Positions 1 through 5,222 of a stretch of DNA of 5,222 nt are shown piece after piece. The notes beneath the pieces are model-generated. The model was not told the origin of the DNA. It searched no databases and saw only the letters and a program-made list of their open reading frames with translations. Positions within the stretch are counted from its first letter, which is position 1, and every line of letters begins with the position of its first letter. The translations under genes and the position numbers were made by a program. The stretch comes from Propionibacteriaceae bacterium (GTDB lineage Bacteria; Actinomycetota; Actinomycetes; Propionibacteriales; Propionibacteriaceae), in assembly GCA_031287505.1 (NCBI GenBank), contig JAITSW010000130.1, forward strand, positions 1 through 5,222, given 5' to 3'.

Positions 1-739
1 TTGTGGTCTGTGTGGTTTTGGATGTTCTTTTGGGCGCTGCCTTGGACATGGGGGCAGCGGCCTTGACAGGTGCTGACGGCTCTGGTGCGGCTGCGGGAGC
101 GACAGGGTCGGCCTTTTCAGGTGCCGCCTTTGCAGGTTCGATTAGCGGCGCTTCAGTCGCAACAGCCTTTGCCGCCGCAACCGCTGCCGTCGGAGGCTGG
201 GCGGCCGGTGCCGCTTCAGCCTTCGGAATTGGGAGCGCTGCCGGGGGCTCTGTCTTGGACGCCGGGGGCTCTGGCTTGGACGCCGGCGGAGCTGCTTTCG
301 CCTTCGGCTTTGGCGCCGACGGAGCCGGCGGAGCCGGCGGTGCAGGCGGAGTTGCCCTAGGCGCAGGCGGAGCCGCCTTCGGCTTTGGCTCCGGCGGAGC
401 AGGGGGAGGTGGCGGCGGAGTCTGCGGCGGCTCGGGCTCCGGAGGGTCAATGCCAACCGTCTCTAGGGAGAAGAGCATCGGATCAATCTGCTCGCTGGGA
501 CGGGCGATAATTTGCGTTGAGACCACCTTGCCCACTTTGGCCGCCGCTTCCGCGGCGGCGGTAATAGCCGCACGCACAGCTCCGACCTGGCCGGTGACCT
601 TTACGTTGACCATACCCGAACCGCCAGCCAACTCGTACCCGACTAAGAAGACATTCGCGGTTTTAACGGCAACATCGGCGGCTTCGATGGCAGCAGCTAG
701 GCCGATGACTTCAATCTCTCCAAAACTCTGATTCGGCAT
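1..739 (-). CDS. BMC shell-domain protein with long Pro/Ala/Lys-rich tail, PduK-like (3' end outside window)
   Basis: This is a hexamer-forming microcompartment shell protein; 246 residues are visible and the frame is still open at the left edge. Residues 6-89 are a standard BMC domain (Pfam PF00936 type): the helix GLAAAIEAADVAVKTANV, then LVGYE, the VGAVRAAI helix and the IIARP strand. The edge lysine (K26) and the arginine before the proline (R80) are kept. The pore loop reads E-L-A-G-G-S-G, one residue longer than the PduA/PduJ loop and closer to PduK as I recall it. From about residue 97 to the edge the chain is low-complexity Pro/Ala/Lys/Glu, with no Cys, aromatic, His or Asn residue; it is surely disordered. 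I recall Salmonella PduK as a BMC domain with a much shorter extension. The start at 739 was chosen over the in-frame ATG at 745 because AAGGAG lies 8 nt before it, against only 2 nt. It follows pduH by 13 bp. The shell role is firm; the exact paralogue and the tail function are not. Confidence 0.88.
   Translation of the reverse strand, partial: MPNQSFGEIEVIGLAAAIEAADVAVKTANVFLVGYELAGGSGMVNVKVTGQVGAVRAAITAAAEAAAKVGKVVSTQIIARPSEQIDPMLFSLETVGIDPPEPEPPQTPPPPPPAPPEPKPKAAPPAPRATPPAPPAPPAPSAPKPKAKAAPPASKPEPPASKTEPPAALPIPKAEAAPAAQPPTAAVAAAKAVATEAPLIEPAKAAPEKADPVAPAAAPEPSAPVKAAAPMSKAAPKRTSKTTQTT
240..281. repeat. 21-bp tandem duplication in the shell-protein tail
   Basis: Two head-to-tail 21-bp units (240-260 and 261-281) differ at one base. 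On the minus strand they encode SKPEPPA followed by SKTEPPA, so the copy number can change without shifting the frame. A degenerate partial unit continues to the right. This looks like recent repeat expansion in a disordered tail. Confidence 0.85.
300..389. repeat. Direct repeat of a 15-bp PKPKA-coding unit, 75 bp apart
   Basis: GCCTTCGGCTTTGGC occurs at 300-314 and again at 375-389. The 75-bp offset is 25 codons, so both copies encode Lys-Pro-Lys in the same frame (context APKPKAKAA and EPKPKAAPP). Between them lie a perfect 9-bp doublet (GGAGCCGGC twice, about 321-338) and other GC-rich near-repeats encoding PPAPPAPPAP. These are internal repeats of the tail and not a mobile element. Confidence 0.75.
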
Positions 740-747
740 CAACATTT

Positions 748-754
748 CTCCTTT
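748..754 (-). promoter_or_regulatory. Ribosome binding site of the BMC shell gene
   Basis: AAAGGAG on the minus strand overlaps the TAA stop codon of pduH (755-753). It lies 8 nt before the ATG at 739 and only 2 nt before the upstream ATG at 745, so it decides in favour of the shorter protein beginning MPNQSFGEIE. The overlap of stop and Shine-Dalgarno suggests coupled translation. Confidence 0.75.
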
Positions 755-1112
755 AGGCGCCATTGCCCACGATATGCAACGGCATTCTTTTAACCAGACG
801 GGCAGCATTCAAACCGACCGCGCGATCCACCGCCCGTCTAACATTTAGGGGTTCCACGATGTAGGGAGTGTCTGCGGGAAGCTTCTCGGTGGTGACAACC
901 ACGGTGTCGCCGCTAGCTCCAACGCCAACTCCCAACCGTGATTCGATGGCGGCAGCATGTGCCAATTCCGCCGCATTTGATTCTGTCTTCACATGGACGG
1001 TATAGGGCAAGCTCTCTTCTTCGATTCCCAAAAGAATCTCAGCGATATTGAGCTCCGACAAGCTTTCATGCCGGTTGACAATTATGGTGGGACGCTCGTC
1101 AATGATTGCCAT
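753..1112 (-). CDS. pduH: Diol dehydratase reactivase small subunit PduH
   Basis: This 119-residue protein is the small subunit of the ATP-dependent reactivating factor of B12-dependent diol dehydratase. With PduG it removes damaged cobalamin from the inactivated enzyme. The family is usually about 115-125 residues, so it is full length. Visible family marks are ILLGIEEES (residues 26-34) and the C-terminal LNAARLVKRMP (101-111), close to NNAARLVKGIP of Klebsiella/Salmonella. The middle Glu of GIEEE (E32) corresponds, as I recall, to DdrB Glu31, which reaches across to the metal site of the large subunit. The start at 1112 was chosen because GGGAGGG precedes it by 6 nt and the family similarity begins there; the frame stays open to an ATG at 1298, but that extension lies wholly inside pduG and resembles nothing in the family. 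It overlaps the end of pduG by 14 bp, which suggests coupled translation. Confidence 0.93.
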   Translation of the reverse strand: MAIIDERPTIIVNRHESLSELNIAEILLGIEEESLPYTVHVKTESNAAELAHAAAIESRLGVGVGASGDTVVVTTEKLPADTPYIVEPLNVRRAVDRAVGLNAARLVKRMPLHIVGNGA

Positions 1113-2922
1113 TTCTTCCCTCCCGGTGCGAGAGCACCAAGCCCGTCGCCACCGCATTGCGCGGTCCTTGCGAGCCGCGAATGTTGGCCCGGCCAGCGAC
1201 AACCCGGTAGTCGGAGAGGGCTTTGGTGACGAGTTGCGGAATCTCGAAGTCGAGAGCCGAGCCCCCCACCAAAACCACAAATTCGATATCCCGCACATTT
1301 TGCGTCGGGCTGACTGCCCGCAAGGCGCGCAAAGCGTTGGTTACGAACACCCGTTCCTTGGCCTTGACGCGGACCTGGCGGATGACTTCCAACGGCTTGT
1401 CAATCGGAATCGGGATCATCCCTTCGGGATGCAGGGCAATCACCCGCGCAAAAACGTAAGGCGGCAACGGCTGGTCGAAGAACTGAACTGCCCCGTCCTC
1501 ATGGCGGATGTTGAACAAGGACTCAACCTTGGCCAGCGGATACTTCTTTATGTTCTCCGCCAACTCAAAGTCATCCAACCCCAACTCGGACTGGATCATG
1601 AGCGAAACCATATTCCCAGCCCCGGCCAAGTGAATCGACTGTACCTCTCCATTGCGCCGCATGACCGAGGCATCTGTAGAGCCAGCTCCCATGTCCAGAA
1701 TGGCTATGGGAGCCGAAGAACCTGGAGTTGTGAGGGCGCCGAGGATAGCCATGTCAGCTTCGACCCCGCCGACCTCGACGTGAATTCCCAACTCAGAGCT
1801 CATCCTTAGCGCAATCCGCTGCATCTGCAGGCGGTCTGCCTTCACCATTGCCGCGATTCCGACGGCGGCTTCCATTGAGAACTCGTTGGCGACACCGCCG
1901 ACGACTTTCTGGGGCACCAAGGTGTCCACTGCCAGCAAATCGGTGACGCTGACGTCGTTTGGCTGCCGTCCGGTGAGGTTGGCCATCACAACCTTCACCT
2001 TTTCGAGCATTCCCCCCACATTGGTGCCAGCTTCGCCGCGGACTTCTTGAACGACCCCAACGCCTGCGGCGGCCTGCATGATCTCGTCAGCTCCGCGTTC
2101 GACATCAACCGACACCGAACGCACCGGGCCGATGAAAGTCAAGGTGCCAGCCGGAATCCGCCTCTCGGTGACATCGCCTTTGGGCGTTTTGATGACGACA
2201 GCCGACCGATTACCCACCAATGACCTGGCCATCGGCACCACGGATTTGGTGTCCTCGGCATTGAGCCCGAAAAGGGTGGCAATACCGAAGGGGTTGGATA
2301 GGGTTTCGATGATTTTGCCTGCTTCGGCAACCTCAACGGCCGCCAGCATTCCAATCGGAACCTTCTCAATGAAACGTACTTCATCGACGATGGGCACTCG
2401 TTTGGCCAAGCGGTTGTTAACGAGCACACCATCGTCGCGCTGCAAAATTACGCCTGTGACATTCACGGTGCCAGACGCAGAGTTGATCGCCGAAGCGATC
2501 TCGTTAAAGTCGCGGCTCTTGTCAGCCACAACTATGTAGTCGGCGTTGGGATCCGCATGGCGCAAATCGTCAAGCAAAACGGTGACGCCAACCGCGGTGC
2601 CAAGACCTCCGGGAGTGGACGGGTTGTGCCCGATCATCGTCGATTCGGTAATTATCGTTTCGGTGATGGTTTCCATCGCCACATCGCCGATGACGGGAGC
2701 TGCCTCATTGATGCGAATACAGTCGAGTTCTTCTAAAGAGCGACCAGCAGTCTCCAAGGCGAGAGTCAATGAATGAAAGACGCCTTGGAGATTCTGCTCA
2801 GTCCCTTTGATTCCCGTGGTTGGAATAATTGCCGACGCAAGAAATTCCTCGGTGGCGCCGACCTCGGCCAGCGCCACCTCGGTTGTGGCATTTCCAATGT
2901 CTATGCCCGCAATTAGCCCCAT
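1099..2922 (-). CDS. pduG: Diol dehydratase reactivase large subunit PduG (DdrA family)
   Basis: This 607-residue protein is the ATPase subunit of the diol dehydratase reactivase, a chaperone-like factor that swaps inactive cobalamin for fresh adenosylcobalamin on PduCDE. The length matches Klebsiella DdrA and Salmonella PduG (about 610). The actin/Hsp70-like ATPase core shows at residues 5-15 (AGIDIGNATTE, phosphate 1 loop), 408-419 (ILDMGAGSTDAS, phosphate 2 loop) and 549-556 (VVLVGGSA, adenosine motif). Long family-specific blocks are kept, including residues 77-100 (VIGDVAMETITETIITES onward), ILQRDDGVLVNNRL (159-172) and RNAVATGL (588-595). Acidic residues D164 and D180 fall where I recall the metal-binding aspartates of DdrA. 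The start at 2922 has AGAGGG 5 nt upstream. pduE ends 16 bp before it and pduH begins within its last codons. Nothing is missing or broken. Confidence 0.97.
   Translation of the reverse strand: MGLIAGIDIGNATTEVALAEVGATEEFLASAIIPTTGIKGTEQNLQGVFHSLTLALETAGRSLEELDCIRINEAAPVIGDVAMETITETIITESTMIGHNPSTPGGLGTAVGVTVLLDDLRHADPNADYIVVADKSRDFNEIASAINSASGTVNVTGVILQRDDGVLVNNRLAKRVPIVDEVRFIEKVPIGMLAAVEVAEAGKIIETLSNPFGIATLFGLNAEDTKSVVPMARSLVGNRSAVVIKTPKGDVTERRIPAGTLTFIGPVRSVSVDVERGADEIMQAAAGVGVVQEVRGEAGTNVGGMLEKVKVVMANLTGRQPNDVSVTDLLAVDTLVPQKVVGGVANEFSMEAAVGIAAMVKADRLQMQRIALRMSSELGIHVEVGGVEADMAILGALTTPGSSAPIAILDMGAGSTDASVMRRNGEVQSIHLAGAGNMVSLMIQSELGLDDFELAENIKKYPLAKVESLFNIRHEDGAVQFFDQPLPPYVFARVIALHPEGMIPIPIDKPLEVIRQVRVKAKERVFVTNALRALRAVSPTQNVRDIEFVVLVGGSALDFEIPQLVTKALSDYRVVAGRANIRGSQGPRNAVATGLVLSHREGRNGNH
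1118..1124 (-). promoter_or_regulatory. Ribosome binding site of pduH, inside the end of pduG
   Basis: GGGAGGG lies 6 nt before the ATG at 1112 and within the last codons of pduG. It supports the 119-residue PduH over a longer reading from 1298. A ribosome finishing pduG passes over this site, which would help keep the two reactivase subunits in balance. Confidence 0.75.
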
Positions 2923-2927
2923 GAGTT

Positions 2928-2933
2928 CCCTCT
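2928..2933 (-). promoter_or_regulatory. Ribosome binding site of pduG
   Basis: AGAGGG lies 5 nt before the ATG at 2922, in the 16-bp gap after pduE. It fits a start giving MGLIAGIDIGN, where the family's conserved N-terminus begins. Confidence 0.65.
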
Positions 2934-2938
2934 AGTTA

Positions 2939-3454
2939 TTAGTCAACCCGTAGCCTGCTGCGGCTCTCATATACGGCCGCCGCTTCGCGGATGAAGCCCG
3001 CATTGACCTTGCACCCATACTGAGTTTCCAATTTGTCGGCGATAGCCAGCAGTTCGGCCTTGGTCGAACGATACGGGCGCAGCGCGTTATAGACAGCCAG
3101 CACTTCCTCGTCCGGGACGCTGGTCAGCTCAGCGGCACGCCTTAGATTGCGTCCGAAAGCCTCCCTCCCCACCGACTCGGCGACTTCGGCCTGCCTGATC
3201 AGCACGTCCGAAGAGGTGCGGAAGTCTTCGGCAGTCAGCTCGCCGGATATCACCTTGCCAAGGGTGAATTCGGGAAGCGCCCTGCCAGAAGCCGACTTCA
3301 ATTGATCCGGGATCTTCTCGCCCAGCGGATACTGTTCGGCGGTTGTCCCGCCGGTGGCAGCCGAGGCTGTCGTCTTTGCGAAAGCAACATCATTGCCGCC
3401 CAGGTTTTTCAAGACCTCGGCCATGATCTGCTGAATCAGTTCTTCAGAATCCAT
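2939..3454 (-). CDS. pduE: Propanediol dehydratase small subunit PduE
   Basis: This 171-residue protein is the gamma subunit of adenosylcobalamin-dependent diol dehydratase (Salmonella PduE about 173). It packs against the large subunit in the (alpha-beta-gamma)2 enzyme. The conserved core spans residues 52 to the end: LGKVISGELTAEDFR (65-79), GRNLRRAAEL (101-110), the family signature VYNALRPYRSTKAELLAIAD (121-140) and NAGFIREAAAVYE (151-163). Residues 1-18 (MDSEELIQQIMAEVLKNL) form a predicted amphipathic helix, followed by an Ala/Thr/Gly-rich linker (20-45); this is the layout of a microcompartment targeting peptide. An in-frame ATG at 3640 would add 62 Arg-rich residues that lie inside pduD, so it was rejected. 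AGGGAG 6 nt before 3454 fixes the start. The gap to the pduD stop is 10 bp. Confidence 0.96.
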   Translation of the reverse strand: MDSEELIQQIMAEVLKNLGGNDVAFAKTTASAATGGTTAEQYPLGEKIPDQLKSASGRALPEFTLGKVISGELTAEDFRTSSDVLIRQAEVAESVGREAFGRNLRRAAELTSVPDEEVLAVYNALRPYRSTKAELLAIADKLETQYGCKVNAGFIREAAAVYESRSRLRVD

Positions 3455-3460
3455 GAGTAT

Positions 3461-3466
3461 CTCCCT
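3461..3466 (-). promoter_or_regulatory. Ribosome binding site of pduE
   Basis: AGGGAG lies 6 nt before the ATG at 3454 and overlaps the TAG stop of pduD (3467-3465). It decides the start against a much longer open frame from 3640. Confidence 0.75.
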
Positions 3467-4109
3467 ACCTAACTTCAACCAGGAGACCCTGGGTTTTCTT
3501 GTTGTCATCGCAAAGCTGCGTCTCCTTGATGTGGAGCAGCGCCGCGATCGCCTGATACTTCGGGCGGGCCATCTGGTCGTTCTTGACCGGAACCGGGCTA
3601 GGCGACTCGTTCTTAGCGTACTTCGCCGCGTTCTGGCCAATATGGCGGAAGGTTTCCAGATCGATCAGCGGTGCTTGCGAGAAGAGTTCCAGATTCGATA
3701 GCGGGGGTAGGTCTTTCTGGTGAATGACCGTGGTTCCACGAGATTGGATACCGATACCGATTCCAGAACCTGACAACTTCGCCGCCTCGTGGGCGATGAA
3801 GCCCACGTCCGCAGTACGGAACATCCGGATGAAGCGGAACTTCAAACCCTCTTCTTCAATACCGGCGGTTAGTTCTTTGATCACATCGACATGCGGGATG
3901 CCGATAATCGTTTGGGTGATGCGCTGGCCAAAAGCCGGAGAAAGCGCAATGACGACTTCCCGGGGGTCGGTGCCGACCTGGGCGGAACCCGCCTCGCTGA
4001 TCATTAGCGTGCCACCAGAGAATGAAGGTGCCGAAAGAGCTGGCGGAGCCGAGCCGATTGCCTCCTTCAACACTTCTTCGATGATGCTGCGTAGAATTTT
4101 CTCATCCAT
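3465..4109 (-). CDS. pduD: Propanediol dehydratase medium subunit PduD
   Basis: This 214-residue protein is the beta subunit of diol dehydratase, which with PduC binds adenosylcobalamin. Salmonella PduD is about 224 residues; the non-compartment glycerol dehydratase subunit DhaB2 is shorter (about 194) because it lacks the N-terminal extension. Residues 1-17 ([17 protein letters not shown]) closely match the proven PduD encapsulation helix of Salmonella as I recall it, followed by a Pro/Ser/Ala/Gly linker to about residue 35. The core carries [10 protein letters not shown] (52-61), AGIEEEGLK (82-90), [20 protein letters not shown] (112-131), [15 protein letters not shown] (134-148) and [11 protein letters not shown] (177-187), all family hallmarks. 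The start at 4109 was chosen over an in-frame ATG at 4178 because the longer form would lie inside pduC, and GAGGTGG sits 5 to 6 nt before 4109. The gap to the pduC stop is 10 bp. Confidence 0.97.
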   Translation of the reverse strand: MDEKILRSIIEEVLKEAIGSAPPALSAPSFSGGTLMISEAGSAQVGTDPREVVIALSPAFGQRITQTIIGIPHVDVIKELTAGIEEEGLKFRFIRMFRTADVGFIAHEAAKLSGSGIGIGIQSRGTTVIHQKDLPPLSNLELFSQAPLIDLETFRHIGQNAAKYAKNESPSPVPVKNDQMARPKYQAIAALLHIKETQLCDDNKKTQGLLVEVR

Positions 4110-4114
4110 GATGC

Positions 4115-4121
4115 CCACCTC
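4115..4121 (-). promoter_or_regulatory. Ribosome binding site of pduD
   Basis: GAGGTGG overlaps the TGA stop of pduC (4122-4120) and stands 5 to 6 nt before the ATG at 4109. It supports a start at [10 protein letters not shown], which preserves the N-terminal targeting helix without an extra leader. Confidence 0.75.
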
Positions 4122-5222
4122 AGATGCTTTCTGGATCGATGGCTTGCCGGATGGCCTTGATCTGGGCCCAGCGCTCATCAGAGATCTGGTAACCCGTCTT
4201 GGGGCCGGCGTAGTCGTTCGGATAGTTGACAGCCGATATCACCTTGAAATCACTGGTGAGGATCGACGCCGTGTGCAGATAGTCGCCAGACACCCGCTGC
4301 AATTGCACCTTGTAGACCGAGTCGGCCACGTCTTCGAAGCCAGCCTTGTAAAGGGCCTTGACGAAGTCAACAGCCGTGATACCCCGCTTGAGCAGTCCGT
4401 CGGCAGCCTTTAGGTCTTCAACCACATTGCGGTCAGGCATGTCTTGCGAACCACGCGCATAGGTGGCAGCCTCAACCTCAGCATCGGTGATCTCGGTCAA
4501 GCCGAGTTCGCGGAACAACGCCTGCAGAACTTTGGCAGCCTTATTGCGCACCGCGACAACCTCGTCTTCGCCAACCGGCGACAAACCGCCGTCAACCTTG
4601 AGGTCGCGCTGGATGACGCACCAGTCGTCAAAGTCGTCCGCATCCCAGTTCGAGCCGGCGAACATGTTGTCGTAGTTCGGGGTAGCAGAGTAGCCGGAGC
4701 AGATGAAGTCTGTGCCAGGCGCAAACTGCATCAGGGAACGGGCAACACGGCGAAGGTCGGAGTGGGTGAACGTCTGGTCATTAGACGAGGCGCACTCTAG
4801 ATCAAGGGCCATGGCGATGAGGTTTTCGGCGAGCATCGCGCGGATGCCGCTGGGAACCGCCGCCGGAACACCGCAGCACGACACAGAGCCGTTTTGGGTG
4901 CCCTGCGAGCCGCAGGCCTTGGTGATGTACTGGCAACGGGCTTCTAGATAAAGCATCGACTTGCCTTCGGCGTAGCCCATTTGGACTTCCGAGCCGGTGC
5001 CGGAGGTGAAACGCATCTTCAGGCCACGGGACGCATAGCAAGAGGCCAGGAAGCCCTTTGACCATGGTGTGTCGTCGCCGTCGATAAAGACAGGCTCGGT
5101 GCCATAAACAGACACCGTCTCGGCATAGGCGGTGAATCCGCGCATACCCAGATCCAATTCGGTGGCTTCCTCGACCGCGCACTGGGTGAGGATGCCCGGA
5201 CGCCCGACTTGCGCGCCAATCA
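4120..5222 (-). CDS. pduC: Propanediol dehydratase large subunit PduC (5' part outside window)
   Basis: This is the catalytic alpha subunit of coenzyme B12-dependent diol dehydratase, which converts 1,2-propanediol to propionaldehyde (glycerol to 3-hydroxypropionaldehyde) by radical chemistry in a TIM barrel. The last 366 residues are visible. Aligned from memory with the 554-residue Klebsiella oxytoca enzyme without gaps, the first full codon is about residue 188, so roughly 187 residues lie beyond the right edge. Active-site and K+/Ca2+-site residues are kept: E205 and E208 in VEEATEL, E221 in AYAETVS, Q296 and S301 in QNGSVSC, D335 and Q336 in SSNDQTF, S362 in [11 protein letters not shown] and F374. 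Blocks such as [13 protein letters not shown] and [15 protein letters not shown] are nearer to diol dehydratase than to glycerol dehydratase DhaB1. The TTG at 5157 is only an internal leucine. Several cysteines near the active site differ from Klebsiella. pduD follows after 10 bp. Confidence 0.97.
   Translation of the reverse strand, partial: IGAQVGRPGILTQCAVEEATELDLGMRGFTAYAETVSVYGTEPVFIDGDDTPWSKGFLASCYASRGLKMRFTSGTGSEVQMGYAEGKSMLYLEARCQYITKACGSQGTQNGSVSCCGVPAAVPSGIRAMLAENLIAMALDLECASSNDQTFTHSDLRRVARSLMQFAPGTDFICSGYSATPNYDNMFAGSNWDADDFDDWCVIQRDLKVDGGLSPVGEDEVVAVRNKAAKVLQALFRELGLTEITDAEVEAATYARGSQDMPDRNVVEDLKAADGLLKRGITAVDFVKALYKAGFEDVADSVYKVQLQRVSGDYLHTASILTSDFKVISAVNYPNDYAGPKTGYQISDERWAQIKAIRQAIDPESI

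Noticed and set aside
391..420. G-rich plus-strand run as a possible G-quadruplex
   Set aside because: The G-runs are mostly two bases long and fully explained by Pro codons on the coding strand. The mRNA carries the C-rich version, so a regulatory role is not supported.
142..456. Minus-strand Arg-rich frame of 104 residues
   Set aside because: It is a frame-shifted reading of the tail codons and has no family similarity. The BMC frame, verified codon by codon without a stop, explains the region.
3..731. Plus-strand open frame encoding a 242-residue Gly/Ala-rich protein
   Set aside because: It is the mirror of the Pro/Ala-rich shell-protein tail: GCC/CCG/GGC codons read as Gly/Ala on the other strand. 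It has no good ribosome site and covers a clear BMC domain in the opposite direction.
1113..1298. N-terminal extension of pduH to an upstream ATG
   Set aside because: The extra 62 residues lie entirely within pduG. The family similarity and a strong ribosome site both place the start at 1112.
1048..1809. Plus-strand open frame of 253 residues
   Set aside because: It lies antisense to pduG and the start of pduH, both strongly conserved. The translation resembles no known family.
5155..5157. TTG as a possible start of the large dehydratase subunit
   Set aside because: The reading frame continues upstream to the window edge with conserved PduC sequence ([15 protein letters not shown]), so this is an internal leucine of a gene cut by the window.
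1..5222. An entirely new system
   Set aside because: Gene content and order (pduC-D-E-G-H plus a shell protein) are those of a known propanediol utilisation microcompartment. Only the tail of the shell protein and local details appear unusual.

Overview
This window is part of a B12-dependent 1,2-propanediol utilisation (pdu) operon of the bacterial microcompartment (BMC) type. All genes lie on the minus strand, so transcription runs from the right edge to the left. In that order the window holds: the large subunit of adenosylcobalamin diol dehydratase (pduC, its 5' part beyond the right edge), the medium subunit (pduD), the small subunit (pduE), the two subunits of the diol dehydratase reactivase (pduG, pduH), and a BMC shell-domain protein with a very long Pro/Ala/Lys-rich tail (PduK-like; its 3' end lies beyond the left edge).

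The genes work together. PduCDE dehydrates 1,2-propanediol (and probably glycerol) to the toxic aldehyde inside a protein shell. PduGH exchanges damaged cobalamin on inactivated dehydratase using ATP. The BMC-domain protein is a component of the shell. The N-termini of PduD and PduE look like the short amphipathic helices that carry cargo into microcompartments.

Packing is extremely tight. Gaps are 10 to 16 bp, except pduG/pduH, which overlap by 14 bp. A good Shine-Dalgarno sequence precedes each of the five starts in view, and at three junctions (C/D, D/E, H/BMC) it overlaps the upstream stop codon. No stretch over 300 bp lacks a gene, and I see no promoter, terminator, RNA gene, mobile element or CRISPR. 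The promoter should lie to the right and the operon end to the left.

The organism is not identified with certainty. The fairly high GC content, frequent GCC/GTC/GGC codons and an unusually tailed shell protein would suit an anaerobic or fermentative actinobacterium (for example Propionibacteriaceae or a relative), but this is a weak inference. The enzyme genes are conventional. The parts most worth a second look are the disordered tail of the shell protein, the shell gene order (no short pduJ-type gene after pduH), and a cysteine-enriched region near the PduC active site.
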